A stretch of DNA of 14,815 bases from an uncultured bacterium (GTDB lineage: Bacteria; Verrucomicrobiota; Kiritimatiellia; RFP12; UBA1067). A program made the translations under genes and the position numbers. The notes under the pieces were generated by a model that was not told where the DNA came from, searched no databases, and saw only the letters and a program-made list of their open reading frames with translations. Each line of letters starts with the position of its first letter. Position 1 is the first letter of the stretch. Positions 1 through 9,614 of the stretch are shown here, piece by piece. Location of the stretch: positions 1 to 14,815 of the forward strand of contig URIT01000080.1 in assembly GCA_900547945.1 (NCBI GenBank), given 5' to 3'.

Positions 1-25
1 GGCGGGCGCACCCTCAATTCGACTG

Positions 26-43
26 GTGGGCTGCGCAACCCAC
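26..43. other. Short imperfect palindrome upstream of fba
   Basis: GTGGG and CCCAC arms flank a TGCGCA core, giving an 18-base palindrome with one mismatched pair. It could be the terminator hairpin of a gene outside the window or an operator, but no T-tract follows. The rest of bases 1-74 shows no gene I can support. Confidence 0.25.
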
Positions 44-74
44 TAACCCATTACCTGTCGCGGTGACGCGGGTC

Positions 75-103
75 TTGCCAAGACGGCGCGGCGTGTGTAT
101 AAT
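75..103 (+). promoter_or_regulatory. Sigma70-type promoter of fba
   Basis: TTGCCA (75-80) and TATAAT (98-103) are separated by 17 bases, a near-consensus housekeeping promoter. The predicted transcript start is near 110, giving a leader of about 31 bases. The ribosome binding site AAAGGAAG lies at 125-132. Confidence 0.8.
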
Positions 104-140
104 ATAGGCTCAATTTTTTCCAAGAAAGGAAGAATCAAAC

Positions 141-1139
141 ATGGTCAGCTACAAGGAACTCGGTCTCGTCAACACGAAGGAGATGTTCGCGAAGGCCGTC
201 AAGGGCGGGTACGCCATCCCGGCGTTCAACTTCAACACGATGGAGCAGATGCAGGCGATCGTCCAGGCCGCCGTCGAGACGAAGTCCCCCGTCATCATGC
301 AGGTCTCCAAGGGCGCGCGCAAGTACGCGAACCCCACGATCCTCCGCTACATGGCGCAGGGCGCGGTCGAATACGCCAAGGAGCTTGGCTGCGCGCATCC
401 GCAGATCGTGCTGCACCTTGACCACGGCGACAGCTTCGAGACGTGCAAGAGCTGCATCGACAGCGGGTTCTCGTCCGTCATGATCGACGGCTCCTCGCTT
501 CCGTTCGAGGAGAACATCGCCCTCACCAAGAAGGTCGTCGAATACGCCCACCAGTACGACGTGACGGTCGAGGCCGAGCTCGGCGTGCTCGCCGGCGTGG
601 AGGACGAGGTGGCGGCCGAGGAAAGCCACTACACGAAGCCCGAGGAAGTCGTGGAGTTCGCGACGAAGACGGGCTGCGATTCGCTCGCGATCTCGATCGG
701 CACCTCGCACGGCGCCTACAAGTTCAAGCCCGAGCAGTGCACGCGCGACCCCAAGACGGGCAAGCTGATCCCGCCGCCGCTCGCGTTCGACGTGCTGAAG
801 GCCGTCGAGCAGAAGCTTCCGGGCTTCCCGATCGTCCTCCACGGTTCGTCCAGCGTCCCGCAGGAGTACGTCGACATCATCAACAAGTTCGGCGGCAAGC
901 TGCCGGACGCGGTGGGTATCCCGGAGGAGCAGCTGCGCGAGGCCGCGAAGAGCGCCGTGTGCAAGATCAACATCGACTCCGACTCGCGCCTCGCGATGAC
1001 GGCGGCGATCCGCAAGCACTTCGCGGAGCACCCGGAGCAGTTCGACCCGCGCCAGTACCTCTCGCCGGCGCGCGAGGAGATGAAGAAGCTCTACATCCAC
1101 AAGATCGTGAACGTGCTCGGCTCGAACGACAAGCTCTAA
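141..1139 (+). CDS. fba: Class II fructose-bisphosphate aldolase
   Basis: This cytoplasmic zinc aldolase reversibly cleaves fructose 1,6-bisphosphate to glyceraldehyde 3-phosphate and dihydroxyacetone phosphate in glycolysis and gluconeogenesis. The 332 residues form a single TIM-barrel domain of usual length. The signature LHLDHGDS carries the catalytic Asp94 and zinc-ligand His95. Two further expected zinc His are in GTSHGAYKF (His190) and VLHGSSS (His234). The family's usual GGSG phosphate loop reads GSSS here. The ATG at 141 has an AAAGGAAG ribosome binding site 8 bases upstream and follows a strong promoter, so the start is firm. It appears to be transcribed alone: its own promoter is upstream and a hairpin lies after its TAA stop. 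The aldolase identity is secure. Specificity for fructose rather than another ketose bisphosphate (for example tagatose) is inferred from the family. Confidence 0.93.
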   Translation: MVSYKELGLVNTKEMFAKAVKGGYAIPAFNFNTMEQMQAIVQAAVETKSPVIMQVSKGARKYANPTILRYMAQGAVEYAKELGCAHPQIVLHLDHGDSFETCKSCIDSGFSSVMIDGSSLPFEENIALTKKVVEYAHQYDVTVEAELGVLAGVEDEVAAEESHYTKPEEVVEFATKTGCDSLAISIGTSHGAYKFKPEQCTRDPKTGKLIPPPLAFDVLKAVEQKLPGFPIVLHGSSSVPQEYVDIINKFGGKLPDAVGIPEEQLREAAKSAVCKINIDSDSRLAMTAAIRKHFAEHPEQFDPRQYLSPAREEMKKLYIHKIVNVLGSNDKL

Positions 1140-1165
1140 GCCGGTTCCGTTCCATCTGAAATGCC

Positions 1166-1192
1166 GCGCGCCGCCCTTTCCGGGCGGCGCGC
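1166..1192 (+). terminator. Strong hairpin after fba, likely terminator
   Basis: A perfect 11-base GC stem (GCGCGCCGCCC at 1166-1176 pairing with 1182-1192) encloses the 5-base loop TTTCC, 27 bases after the aldolase stop. There is no T-run after it, so it is not a classical intrinsic terminator. It may end transcription or protect the 3' end. Confidence 0.6.
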
Positions 1193-1233
1193 TGTGCTTG
1201 GGGAGGCGGGATGGGGCCGCCTTAAAATTACCG

Positions 1234-1263
1234 TTGTCTAACTTTGGGGTTGTGTGCCATAAT
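1234..1263 (+). promoter_or_regulatory. Promoter of nifJ
   Basis: TTGTCT (1234-1239) and CATAAT (1258-1263) are 18 bases apart. The expected transcript start is near 1270, giving a leader of about 33 bases that contains AAGGAG at 1289-1294. The stretch is visibly AT-richer than the surrounding DNA. Confidence 0.65.
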
Positions 1264-1302
1264 ATACAGAAAATTTCTCACAACTCCCAAGGAGATTAGT
1301 TC

Positions 1303-4896
<3,594 letters not shown>

Positions 4897-4902
4897 TCCA
4901 TC

Positions 4903-4998
4903 TGGTAGGGGCCGACGTCCTCGGCGGCCCGTGTTCTCGTTGGCGTCCCCGTGGACGTCCCCGTGGGCGCGGCGCGCTGGGGACGTCGCGCCCTACCA
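4903..4998. repeat. REP-like inverted-repeat element, copy A
   Basis: The ends are an 18-base inverted repeat: TGGTAGGGGCCGACGTCC at 4903-4920, and its near complement at 4981-4998, with 16 of 18 positions pairing. The middle holds two adjacent 12-mers, GGCGTCCCCGTG (4942-4953) and GACGTCCCCGTG (4954-4965). The left arm can fold as GCCGA/TCGGC around CGTCC. It starts six bases after the nifJ stop and contains no open frame of interest. Related copies lie at 5023, 5958 and 8653. Confidence 0.8.
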
Positions 4999-5022
4999 TG
5001 TGGTGCGCGCGAAGGTGTGGCG

Positions 5023-5112
5023 TGGTCGGGGCCGACGTCCTCGGCGGCCCGCGTCCCCGTTGGCGTCCCCATGGACGTCCCCGTGGGCGCGGCGCGCCGA
5101 GGACGTCGCGCC
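5023..5112. repeat. REP-like inverted-repeat element, copy B
   Basis: This is a direct copy of element A displaced by 120 bases. Over 85 aligned positions (4908-4992 against 5028-5112) I count six mismatches. The left arm starts TGGTCGGGG rather than TGGTAGGGG, and the right arm loses the CTACCA end. A 24-base linker (4999-5022) separates A and B and recurs, with about four changes, inside copy C at 8687-8710. Confidence 0.8.
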
Positions 5113-5175
5113 TGCGCGAAGGATGCCATTTCCCGCCCGCAGGGGAAAGTGGGCACTTCCGTTTGCACGACTAAA

Positions 5176-5204
5176 CGGGCAGGTTTTTCCGTCACCCCTG
5201 CCCG
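5176..5204. other. CGGGCAGG hairpin in the nifJ spacer
   Basis: CGGGCAGG (5176-5183) pairs perfectly with CCTGCCCG (5197-5204) over a 13-base loop. The T-tract after it is poor on the plus strand (CTTACTTTT) and short on the minus strand. It may contribute to ending the nifJ transcript. Confidence 0.4.
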
Positions 5205-5241
5205 CTTACTTTTCAATCGACGCGACTCGGCTTCCCCCCGC

Positions 5242-5279
5242 AAACGAGGGCGCGCACTTGTTGCCGCGCCCTCGTTTTT
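5242..5279 (+). terminator. Intrinsic terminator upstream of the antitoxin gene
   Basis: AAACGAGGGCGCG (5242-5254) pairs with CGCGCCCTCGTTT (5265-5277) around a 10-base loop, and five T's run from 5275 to 5279. It is the only classical terminator in the window. It would stop read-through from nifJ about 350 bases after that gene. It overlaps the promoter of the antitoxin gene. Confidence 0.8.
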
Positions 5280-5287
5280 GGTACAAT
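5258..5287 (+). promoter_or_regulatory. Promoter of the toxin-antitoxin operon
   Basis: TACAAT (5282-5287) is a good -10. The best -35 is TTGTTG (5258-5263) with an 18-base spacer, lying in the loop of the upstream terminator. TTGCCG at 5261-5266 is an alternative with a short 15-base spacer. The transcript would start near 5294. A ribosome binding site AAAGGAAA is at 5305-5312. Confidence 0.6.
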
Positions 5288-5317
5288 GATGCTGGCTAAG
5301 CGTCAAAGGAAAAGAAA

Positions 5318-5527
5318 ATGCCAGTGCTTGAGAGAATTGTCCGCCCAAAGCGGAACCGCGTGTCGTTCGAGGTTCCGAAGGAGTATTCGCAATGCGTCTG
5401 CAAGGTAATCGTCTATACGGTCGAGGAGGAGCAGAAGCCAAAGTACGACTTCTCCGACATCGTCGGGAAGTTGCGTTGGAAAGGTGATGCCGTAAAAGAG
5501 CAGAGGGCGCTGCGTGAAGAATGGTAA
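5318..5527 (+). CDS. Antitoxin of a PIN-type toxin-antitoxin pair
   Basis: This 69-residue protein lies directly upstream of, and overlaps, a PIN-domain toxin gene. It is expected to bind and neutralise that toxin and probably to repress the shared promoter. The C-terminus, DFSDIVGKLRWKGDAVKEQ followed by RALREEW, resembles the toxin-wrapping tail of small antitoxins that partner PIN toxins, as I recall them from anaerobes. I see no clear AbrB or ribbon-helix-helix motif in the N-terminal part (RVSFEVPKEYSQ). The ATG at 5318 has AAAGGAAA six bases upstream. Codon choice is less GC-biased than in the metabolic genes around it (many A/T third positions), suggesting acquired DNA. Pairing and context support the role; the antitoxin family itself is not named with certainty. 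Confidence 0.75.
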   Translation: MPVLERIVRPKRNRVSFEVPKEYSQCVCKVIVYTVEEEQKPKYDFSDIVGKLRWKGDAVKEQRALREEW

Positions 5528-5921
5528 CGGATACCTTCTCGATACAAACGCAATCATCCAGTTCCTTAAGGGCAATGCGGAATTGGTCTCTGTTCTTGCT
5601 GATGCCGATTTCATAGCCACGTCGATAATCGCCGAGATGGAGTATTTCTCGTTTCCGAGACTAGGGGAAGAAGATGTTCGGCTTTATCAGGTATTCAGGT
5701 CTCGCATTCATGTTTACGACGTGCCGTCCGACGACCCGATGTTCACGCAACTTGTCGTGAACGCCCGCAAGCGCAATGGAATGAAGTTGCCGGATGCAAT
5801 CATCGCGGCGACAGCGCGGGCGAACAATTTGGCGGTTCTGACGGCTGATGACCATTTCGATAAACTGAAATCGCCTTGGAAAGTGAGGTTCTACGCCACC
5901 GCTCAGGGCAACCCGAAATGA
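5514..5921 (+). CDS. VapC-like PIN-domain toxin (ribonuclease)
   Basis: This 135-residue protein of usual VapC length is predicted to be a magnesium-dependent endoribonuclease that cleaves RNA, often tRNA or rRNA in this family, when the antitoxin is lost. The four acidic positions of the PIN fold are visible: Asp10 in YLLDTNAII, Glu43 in SIIAEMEYF, Asp94 in KLPDAIIAAT, and Asp112/Asp113 in LTADDHF. The active site therefore looks intact. The start is the GTG at 5514, which overlaps the last 14 bases of the antitoxin gene in another frame and implies coupled translation. No other in-frame start keeps the first PIN strand. The pair is bounded by repeat elements on both sides and is AT-richer than its neighbours, consistent with horizontal gain. 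The RNA target cannot be read from sequence. Confidence 0.88.
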   Translation: MKNGNGYLLDTNAIIQFLKGNAELVSVLADADFIATSIIAEMEYFSFPRLGEEDVRLYQVFRSRIHVYDVPSDDPMFTQLVVNARKRNGMKLPDAIIAATARANNLAVLTADDHFDKLKSPWKVRFYATAQGNPK

Positions 5922-5957
5922 AGGGGGCCGAGACAACCCACGAACCGGTTCATCGGC

Positions 5958-5991
5958 GGGCGCGGCGCGCCGGGGACGTCGCGCCCGACCA
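5958..5991. repeat. REP-like element, half copy D
   Basis: Only the right arm of the family is present. It starts GGGCGCGGCGCGCC and ends GGACGTCGCGCCCGACCA (5974-5991). The 7-base ends GGGCGCG and CGCGCCC can pair. Its last base directly abuts the -35 hexamer of the glycosidase promoter. Confidence 0.75.
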
Positions 5992-6020
5992 TTGACATCA
6001 ACTGCGATTTTAGATATAGT
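5992..6020 (+). promoter_or_regulatory. Consensus promoter of the GH127-like gene
   Basis: TTGACA (5992-5997) and TATAGT (6015-6020) are spaced by exactly 17 bases, the best promoter in the window. Transcription should start near 6027. A purine-rich ribosome binding region (AAGGAAAGGACAAGGG) lies at 6048-6063. Confidence 0.8.
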
Positions 6021-6068
6021 TCGCGCAAATTATGCACTTGCTGATTAAGGAAAGGACAAGGGAAATCC

Positions 6069-7019
6069 ATGTCGAGGGAAAAAGCACGTGAAGGGAATCT
6101 GCGCGTACGGGCTGACGCGGGGGCATCGCGCCGGCGGAAAGACCGAGACGCAGGGCGCTCGCTTTGCAAACGCCTGGTGACGCTCGGCGCGCTGGTGGCA
6201 TGGGGGGCCTGCTGGGCGGGCGACTATCCGTTCCGCCCCGCCGAGATGACGAACGTCACCGTGACGGCGGGGTTCTGGCTGCCGCGCTTCGAGACGAACC
6301 GTCTCGTCACGGTGTGGGCCGACTTCCGCAAGAGCGAGGACGCCCGCATCCCGAACTTCCGCAACGCGGCGGCGCGCAACTGGGGCACGTTCCGCGGGAT
6401 CCCGTTCGACGACTCCGACGTCTACAAGATCATCGAGGGCGCGGCCTACACGCTCTCGACGCATCCGGACCCGAAGCTCGAGAAGTACCTTGACGACCTG
6501 ATCGACCTGATCGCAAAGGCCCAGGAGCCGGACGGCTATCTCTACACGTCCCGCACGCTCGGCTTCACCTACGGGCAGAAGGACGGCAAGACGGACTACG
6601 GCATGATGGGGCCCACGCGGTGGAGCAACTGCCACTTCAGCCACGAGCTCTACAACGTCGGCCACATGTACGAGGCGGCCGTCGCCTATCATGAGGTCAC
6701 GGGGAAGCGGACGCTTCTCGACGTCGCGATCCGCTCGGCCGACCTCATCGACCGGACGTTCGGCCCCGGCCCGACGCAGCTCAAGGCCGTGCCCGGACAC
6801 GAGGAGATCGAGCTCGCCCTCTGCAAGCTCTACCGCGCGACCGGCGAGGCGCGCTACCTGGAGCTTGCCAAGCACTTCCTCGACCGGCGCGGCGCCGCGA
6901 ACGGCGGCACGCGCGCGGCGAACGTCTTCTCCCAGGAGGGCGATCTCGTGGCGGGTGGCGAGAAGGAGATGAGATTGTCGGGGGCGTACAACCAGAACCA
7001 TCTGCCGGTGACGCGGTAG
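6069..7019 (+). CDS. N-terminal fragment of the GH127-like glycosidase
   Basis: This 316-residue fragment ends at the amber codon. A long Arg-rich head (residues 1-35) precedes a hydrophobic stretch, LVTLGALVAWGACWA (36-50), which looks like a signal peptide cleaved before GDYPF. The head is unusually long for a signal peptide; a GTG at 6177 is in frame but has no ribosome binding site, so the ATG at 6069 is kept. The rest is the first part of the helical (alpha/alpha)6 barrel typical of GH127, with motifs such as EPDGYLYTS and ELYNVGHMYEAA. It lacks the catalytic Glu and Cys, so it would be an inactive, probably unstable, exported fragment. Confidence 0.6.
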   Translation: MSREKAREGNLRVRADAGASRRRKDRDAGRSLCKRLVTLGALVAWGACWAGDYPFRPAEMTNVTVTAGFWLPRFETNRLVTVWADFRKSEDARIPNFRNAAARNWGTFRGIPFDDSDVYKIIEGAAYTLSTHPDPKLEKYLDDLIDLIAKAQEPDGYLYTSRTLGFTYGQKDGKTDYGMMGPTRWSNCHFSHELYNVGHMYEAAVAYHEVTGKRTLLDVAIRSADLIDRTFGPGPTQLKAVPGHEEIELALCKLYRATGEARYLELAKHFLDRRGAANGGTRAANVFSQEGDLVAGGEKEMRLSGAYNQNHLPVTR

Positions 7020-7028
7020 CGCGAGGCC

Positions 7029-8621
7029 GTGGGGCACGCGGTGCGCGCCGGATACCTCTACTGCGGCATGGCGGACGTCGCGGCGCTCACGGGCAACGGC
7101 GCGTACGTGAAGGCGATCGACGCCCTCTGGGCGAACGTCGTCGGGAAGAAGCTCCATCTGAGCGGCGGCATCGGGGCGCGTCCGGATGGCGAGGCCTTCG
7201 GCGCCAACTACGAGCTGCCGAACGACGGGGCGTACCTCGAGACGTGCGCGAGCATCGCGAACGCCCTCTGGAACCAGCGCATGTTCCTGATGCGGGGCGA
7301 CGCGAAGTACGTGGACGTGCTGGAGCGCGTGCTCTACAACGGCTTCCTGAGCGGCGTCTCGCTGGGGGGCGACGAGTTCTTCTACGAGAATCCCCTGGCG
7401 TCTCGCGGCGGATACAGTCGGTCGAAGTGGTTCGGCTGCAGCTGCTGCCCGGTGAACATCGTCCGCTTCATCCCCCAGATCACGCAGTTCGCCTATGCGA
7501 CGCGCGGCGACGCGGCGTACGTGAACCTCTTCGTCGCGTCCGAGGCGCGGCTGAATCTCGCGGGCGGCGACGTGAAGCTCGCGCAGCGCACCGCGTATCC
7601 CTGGTCCGGCACGAGCACCGTCACGGTGACGCCGTCGAGGGACGGACAGCGCTTCGCGCTCCACGTGCGCATCCCGGGCTGGTGCGTGGGGCGGCCCGTG
7701 CCGAGCGACCTCTACGAGCAGGTCGTCCCCGGCACCCTCGCGGACTTCTCGGTGGCGGTGAACGGCGCGGCCGTGAAGGCCGAGCCCCGGAAGGGATACT
7801 GCGTGCTGGACCGCGCGTGGAAGCGGGGCGATGTCGTCACGATCGGCATGAACATGCCGGTGCGCCGCATCAAGGCCCACGACGCCGTGGCGGCGGACAG
7901 GGACCGTCTCGCGGTCGAGAGGGGCCCGATCCTCTACTGTGCCGAGGGCGTGGACAACGGTGGCCGCGCGCTGGACAAGGCGGTCGCGCCCGACGCCGTG
8001 TTCACCGAGACGGCGGTCGACGTGCTGGGGAATGCCTATCCCGCGCTGACATGTCCCGCCCGGACCGTGACGCGCGGCCTCAGGTCCTGCGCGTCGACGC
8101 CGACCACCCTGACGCTGATTCCGTACTTCGCGTGGTGCCACCGCGGCGCCGGCGAGATGCAGGTCTTCTTCCCCGTGAAAGCCGATCCCGCCCTCGTGCC
8201 CGCCTCCTTCGAGGCGAAGGCCTCGCACTGCTGCGAGACCGACACGACGGACGCGCTGTGCGACGGGATCGAGCCGAAGGGCTCGGGCGACCGGAAGCTC
8301 CGCCGCCTGACCTTCTGGCCCCACAGGGGCAGCGAGGAGTGGGTCTCGTACGAGCTGCCGGAGGCGGAGGAGGTCTCCGGCGCGGAGGTCTACTGGTTCG
8401 ACGACACGGGCGTGGGCGCGTGCCGCGTGCCGGCGAGCTGGAAGGTGCAGGTGAAGGCCTCCTCCGAGGCGCCGTGGCGGGATGTCACGACGGAACGCCC
8501 CGGCGTCGCCAACCGCTTCAACGGCGTGTCCTTCGCTCCGGCCCGGGCGAAGGCCGTGCGTCTCGTCGTCAAGCTCCGGAAGGACTTCTCCGGCGGCGTC
8601 CTCAAGTGGAATCTGAAGTAG
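7029..8621 (+). CDS. C-terminal catalytic fragment of the GH127-like glycosidase
   Basis: This open stretch carries the catalytic half. YLETCAS contains Glu391 and Cys393 (numbered from 6069), and FGCSCCPVN contains Cys459 and Cys460. In the characterised Bifidobacterium enzyme HypBA1 the matching Glu and Cys residues hold zinc and the nucleophile. A beta-sandwich follows, and the last 90 or so residues (SYELPEAEEVSG to the end) resemble a C-terminal F5/8-type or CBM-like domain. The only nearby start is the GTG at 7029; GAGG lies just three bases before it, too close for a good ribosome binding site. The fragment has no signal peptide and half a barrel, so independent function is doubtful. 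Confidence 0.55.
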   Translation: MGHAVRAGYLYCGMADVAALTGNGAYVKAIDALWANVVGKKLHLSGGIGARPDGEAFGANYELPNDGAYLETCASIANALWNQRMFLMRGDAKYVDVLERVLYNGFLSGVSLGGDEFFYENPLASRGGYSRSKWFGCSCCPVNIVRFIPQITQFAYATRGDAAYVNLFVASEARLNLAGGDVKLAQRTAYPWSGTSTVTVTPSRDGQRFALHVRIPGWCVGRPVPSDLYEQVVPGTLADFSVAVNGAAVKAEPRKGYCVLDRAWKRGDVVTIGMNMPVRRIKAHDAVAADRDRLAVERGPILYCAEGVDNGGRALDKAVAPDAVFTETAVDVLGNAYPALTCPARTVTRGLRSCASTPTTLTLIPYFAWCHRGAGEMQVFFPVKADPALVPASFEAKASHCCETDTTDALCDGIEPKGSGDRKLRRLTFWPHRGSEEWVSYELPEAEEVSGAEVYWFDDTGVGACRVPASWKVQVKASSEAPWRDVTTERPGVANRFNGVSFAPARAKAVRLVVKLRKDFSGGVLKWNLK

Positions 8622-8652
8622 TCAAGACCTCATCCCCCCCACTCAGCGGACA

Positions 8653-8763
8653 GGGCGCGGCGCGCCGGGGACGTCGCGCCCTACCATGTGGTGCGCGCGG
8701 GCGTGGGGCGTGGTAGGGGCCGACGTCCTCGGCGGCCCGCACCCCCGTGGTCGCCCCCGCGGC
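8653..8763. repeat. REP-like element, copy C (inverted pair)
   Basis: The arms appear in the opposite order to copies A and B. The right arm, ending GGACGTCGCGCCCTACCA (8669-8686), comes first. A 24-base linker similar to 4999-5022 follows, then the left arm TGGTAGGGGCCGACGTCC (8711-8728) and a degraded tail to about 8763. This equals the A-to-B junction, so the underlying unit is a tandem of alternating arms. It fills most of the gap between the glycosidase pseudogene and proB. Confidence 0.75.
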
Positions 8764-8771
8764 GCCTTTTT

Positions 8772-8780
8772 TGTTATACT
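8772..8780 (+). promoter_or_regulatory. Extended -10 promoter of the proline operon
   Basis: TGTTATACT fits the extended -10 pattern TGnTATAAT with one mismatch. No -35 is visible because the upstream bases are GC-rich repeat remnant. The transcript should start near 8787, so the ATG at 8789 would be nearly leaderless. Confidence 0.6.
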
Positions 8781-8788
8781 ATCCACCG

Positions 8789-9601
8789 ATGAAAGAATCT
8801 GACAATCTGTTGAGGGAGCGCGCGGTGTTGCGGGACGCGCGGCGCGTCGTCGTGAAGGTCGGCACGCACTCGATCGCGAAGAAGACGGGCCGCCCCGACT
8901 CCGCCGCGCTGCGGCGCGTCGTCAACGGCGTCTGCGAACTGCGCAAGATGGGGCCGGAGGTGCTGTTCGTGAGTTCGGGCGCGGTCGCCGCCGGCGTCGA
9001 GGCGCTGGGGCTCAAGGCCCGTCCCGCCGAGGTCTCGGATGTCCAGATGTGCGCGGCCGTCGGCCAGCCGCGCTTCATCACCGAGTATGAACGGCTCTTC
9101 GCCGCGCGCGGCGTGAAGATCGGCCAGGTCCTCCTCACGCACTCCGACTTCGCGGACCGCCGCCGCGTCGCGAACCTCCGCCGGTCGCTCGACCACCTCG
9201 TGCGCGCGGGCATCGTGCCCGTCATCAACGAGAACGACATCGTGGCGGACGAGGAGCTGAAGGGCCTCACCTTCGGTGACAACGACTGGCTCTCCTCCCT
9301 CATCGTGAAGCTCGTCCACGCCGACGCGCTCGTCCTCCTCACAACGGTGGACGGCCTTCTCGACGCGGAGGGGAAGCGGGTCCCCGCGATCGGCAAGGTG
9401 CGCGACGCGCTCAAGCTCGTGAAGCCCGGCGAGAAGGGCTCGCTCTCGAAGGGCGGCATGGATTCGAAGCTCAAGGCCGTGCAGAACGCCGCCAGGAGCG
9501 GCGCGAACGTGGTGATCGCGAACGCCGTGCAGCCGCACGTGCTTGCCCGCATCTTCGCGGGGCGCGACGTTGGCACCTTCGTGCCCGGCAGCGCGCTCTA
9601 G
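8789..9601 (+). CDS. proB: Glutamate 5-kinase, short form without PUA domain
   Basis: This enzyme phosphorylates glutamate with ATP to gamma-glutamyl phosphate, the committed step of proline synthesis. The 270 residues are an amino-acid kinase domain only: VVVKVGTHS near residue 20, VLFVSSGAVAAG, VINENDIV, FGDNDWLSSL and KGGMDSKL. The C-terminal PUA domain of E. coli ProB (367 residues) is absent, as in some other lineages. The ATG at 8789 is chosen as the first Met. An in-frame GTG at 8825 has GGAG six bases upstream and would give a leader of about 38 bases, similar to other genes here, so the true protein may be 258 residues. It is the first gene of an operon with a phosphoesterase 13 bases downstream and proA. 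The kinase call is firm; feedback inhibition by proline is known for the family and not visible here. Confidence 0.93.
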   Translation: MKESDNLLRERAVLRDARRVVVKVGTHSIAKKTGRPDSAALRRVVNGVCELRKMGPEVLFVSSGAVAAGVEALGLKARPAEVSDVQMCAAVGQPRFITEYERLFAARGVKIGQVLLTHSDFADRRRVANLRRSLDHLVRAGIVPVINENDIVADEELKGLTFGDNDWLSSLIVKLVHADALVLLTTVDGLLDAEGKRVPAIGKVRDALKLVKPGEKGSLSKGGMDSKLKAVQNAARSGANVVIANAVQPHVLARIFAGRDVGTFVPGSAL

Positions 9602-9614
9602 AAGGGGGCTCCCC

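Larger units (their letters stand above)
4897..5317. other. 421-base spacer between nifJ and the toxin-antitoxin pair
   Basis: I see no gene here. The first half is two copies of a GC-rich inverted-repeat element (4903-4998 and 5023-5112). The second half holds a short TTTCCC/GGGAAA hairpin (5129-5148), a CGGGCAGG hairpin (5176-5204), an intrinsic terminator (5242-5279) and the promoter of the next gene. Open frames crossing the repeats look like accidents of GC-rich DNA. Confidence 0.7.
6069..8621 (+). pseudogene. GH127-like beta-L-arabinofuranosidase gene broken by an in-frame TAG
   Basis: Both halves lie in one frame and together make an 850-residue secreted glycoside hydrolase of the GH127 (DUF1680) family. 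These enzymes remove terminal beta-L-arabinofuranose from plant glycans. Codon 317 (7017-7019) is TAG, inside HLPVTR-stop-REAVGHAVRAGY. Relatives usually carry a residue such as Gln here, and CAG to TAG is a single C-to-T change. No frameshift or other stop is seen, so the lesion looks recent, or it is a sequencing error. TAG terminates nifJ, proB, metY and the transpeptidase gene in this window, so reassignment of TAG is unlikely. The promoter remains perfect. The catalytic residues all lie after the stop, so neither fragment alone should be active. Confidence 0.85.

Noticed and set aside
4903..5112. Insertion sequence or composite transposon ends
   Set aside because: There is no transposase frame or visible target-site duplication, and the arms occur as alternating tandem units.
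4931..5299. Small genes within the nifJ to antitoxin spacer
   Set aside because: The frames run through the duplicated repeats, give low-complexity Pro/Arg/Ala peptides and lack ribosome binding sites.
7017..7019. Genome-wide reassignment of TAG to an amino acid
   Set aside because: TAG ends nifJ, proB, metY and the transpeptidase gene at the expected family lengths.
6045..8324. Long minus-strand open frame opposite the GH127-like gene
   Set aside because: It has the same GC-driven composition and no motif, and the plus strand carries clear GH127 catalytic residues.
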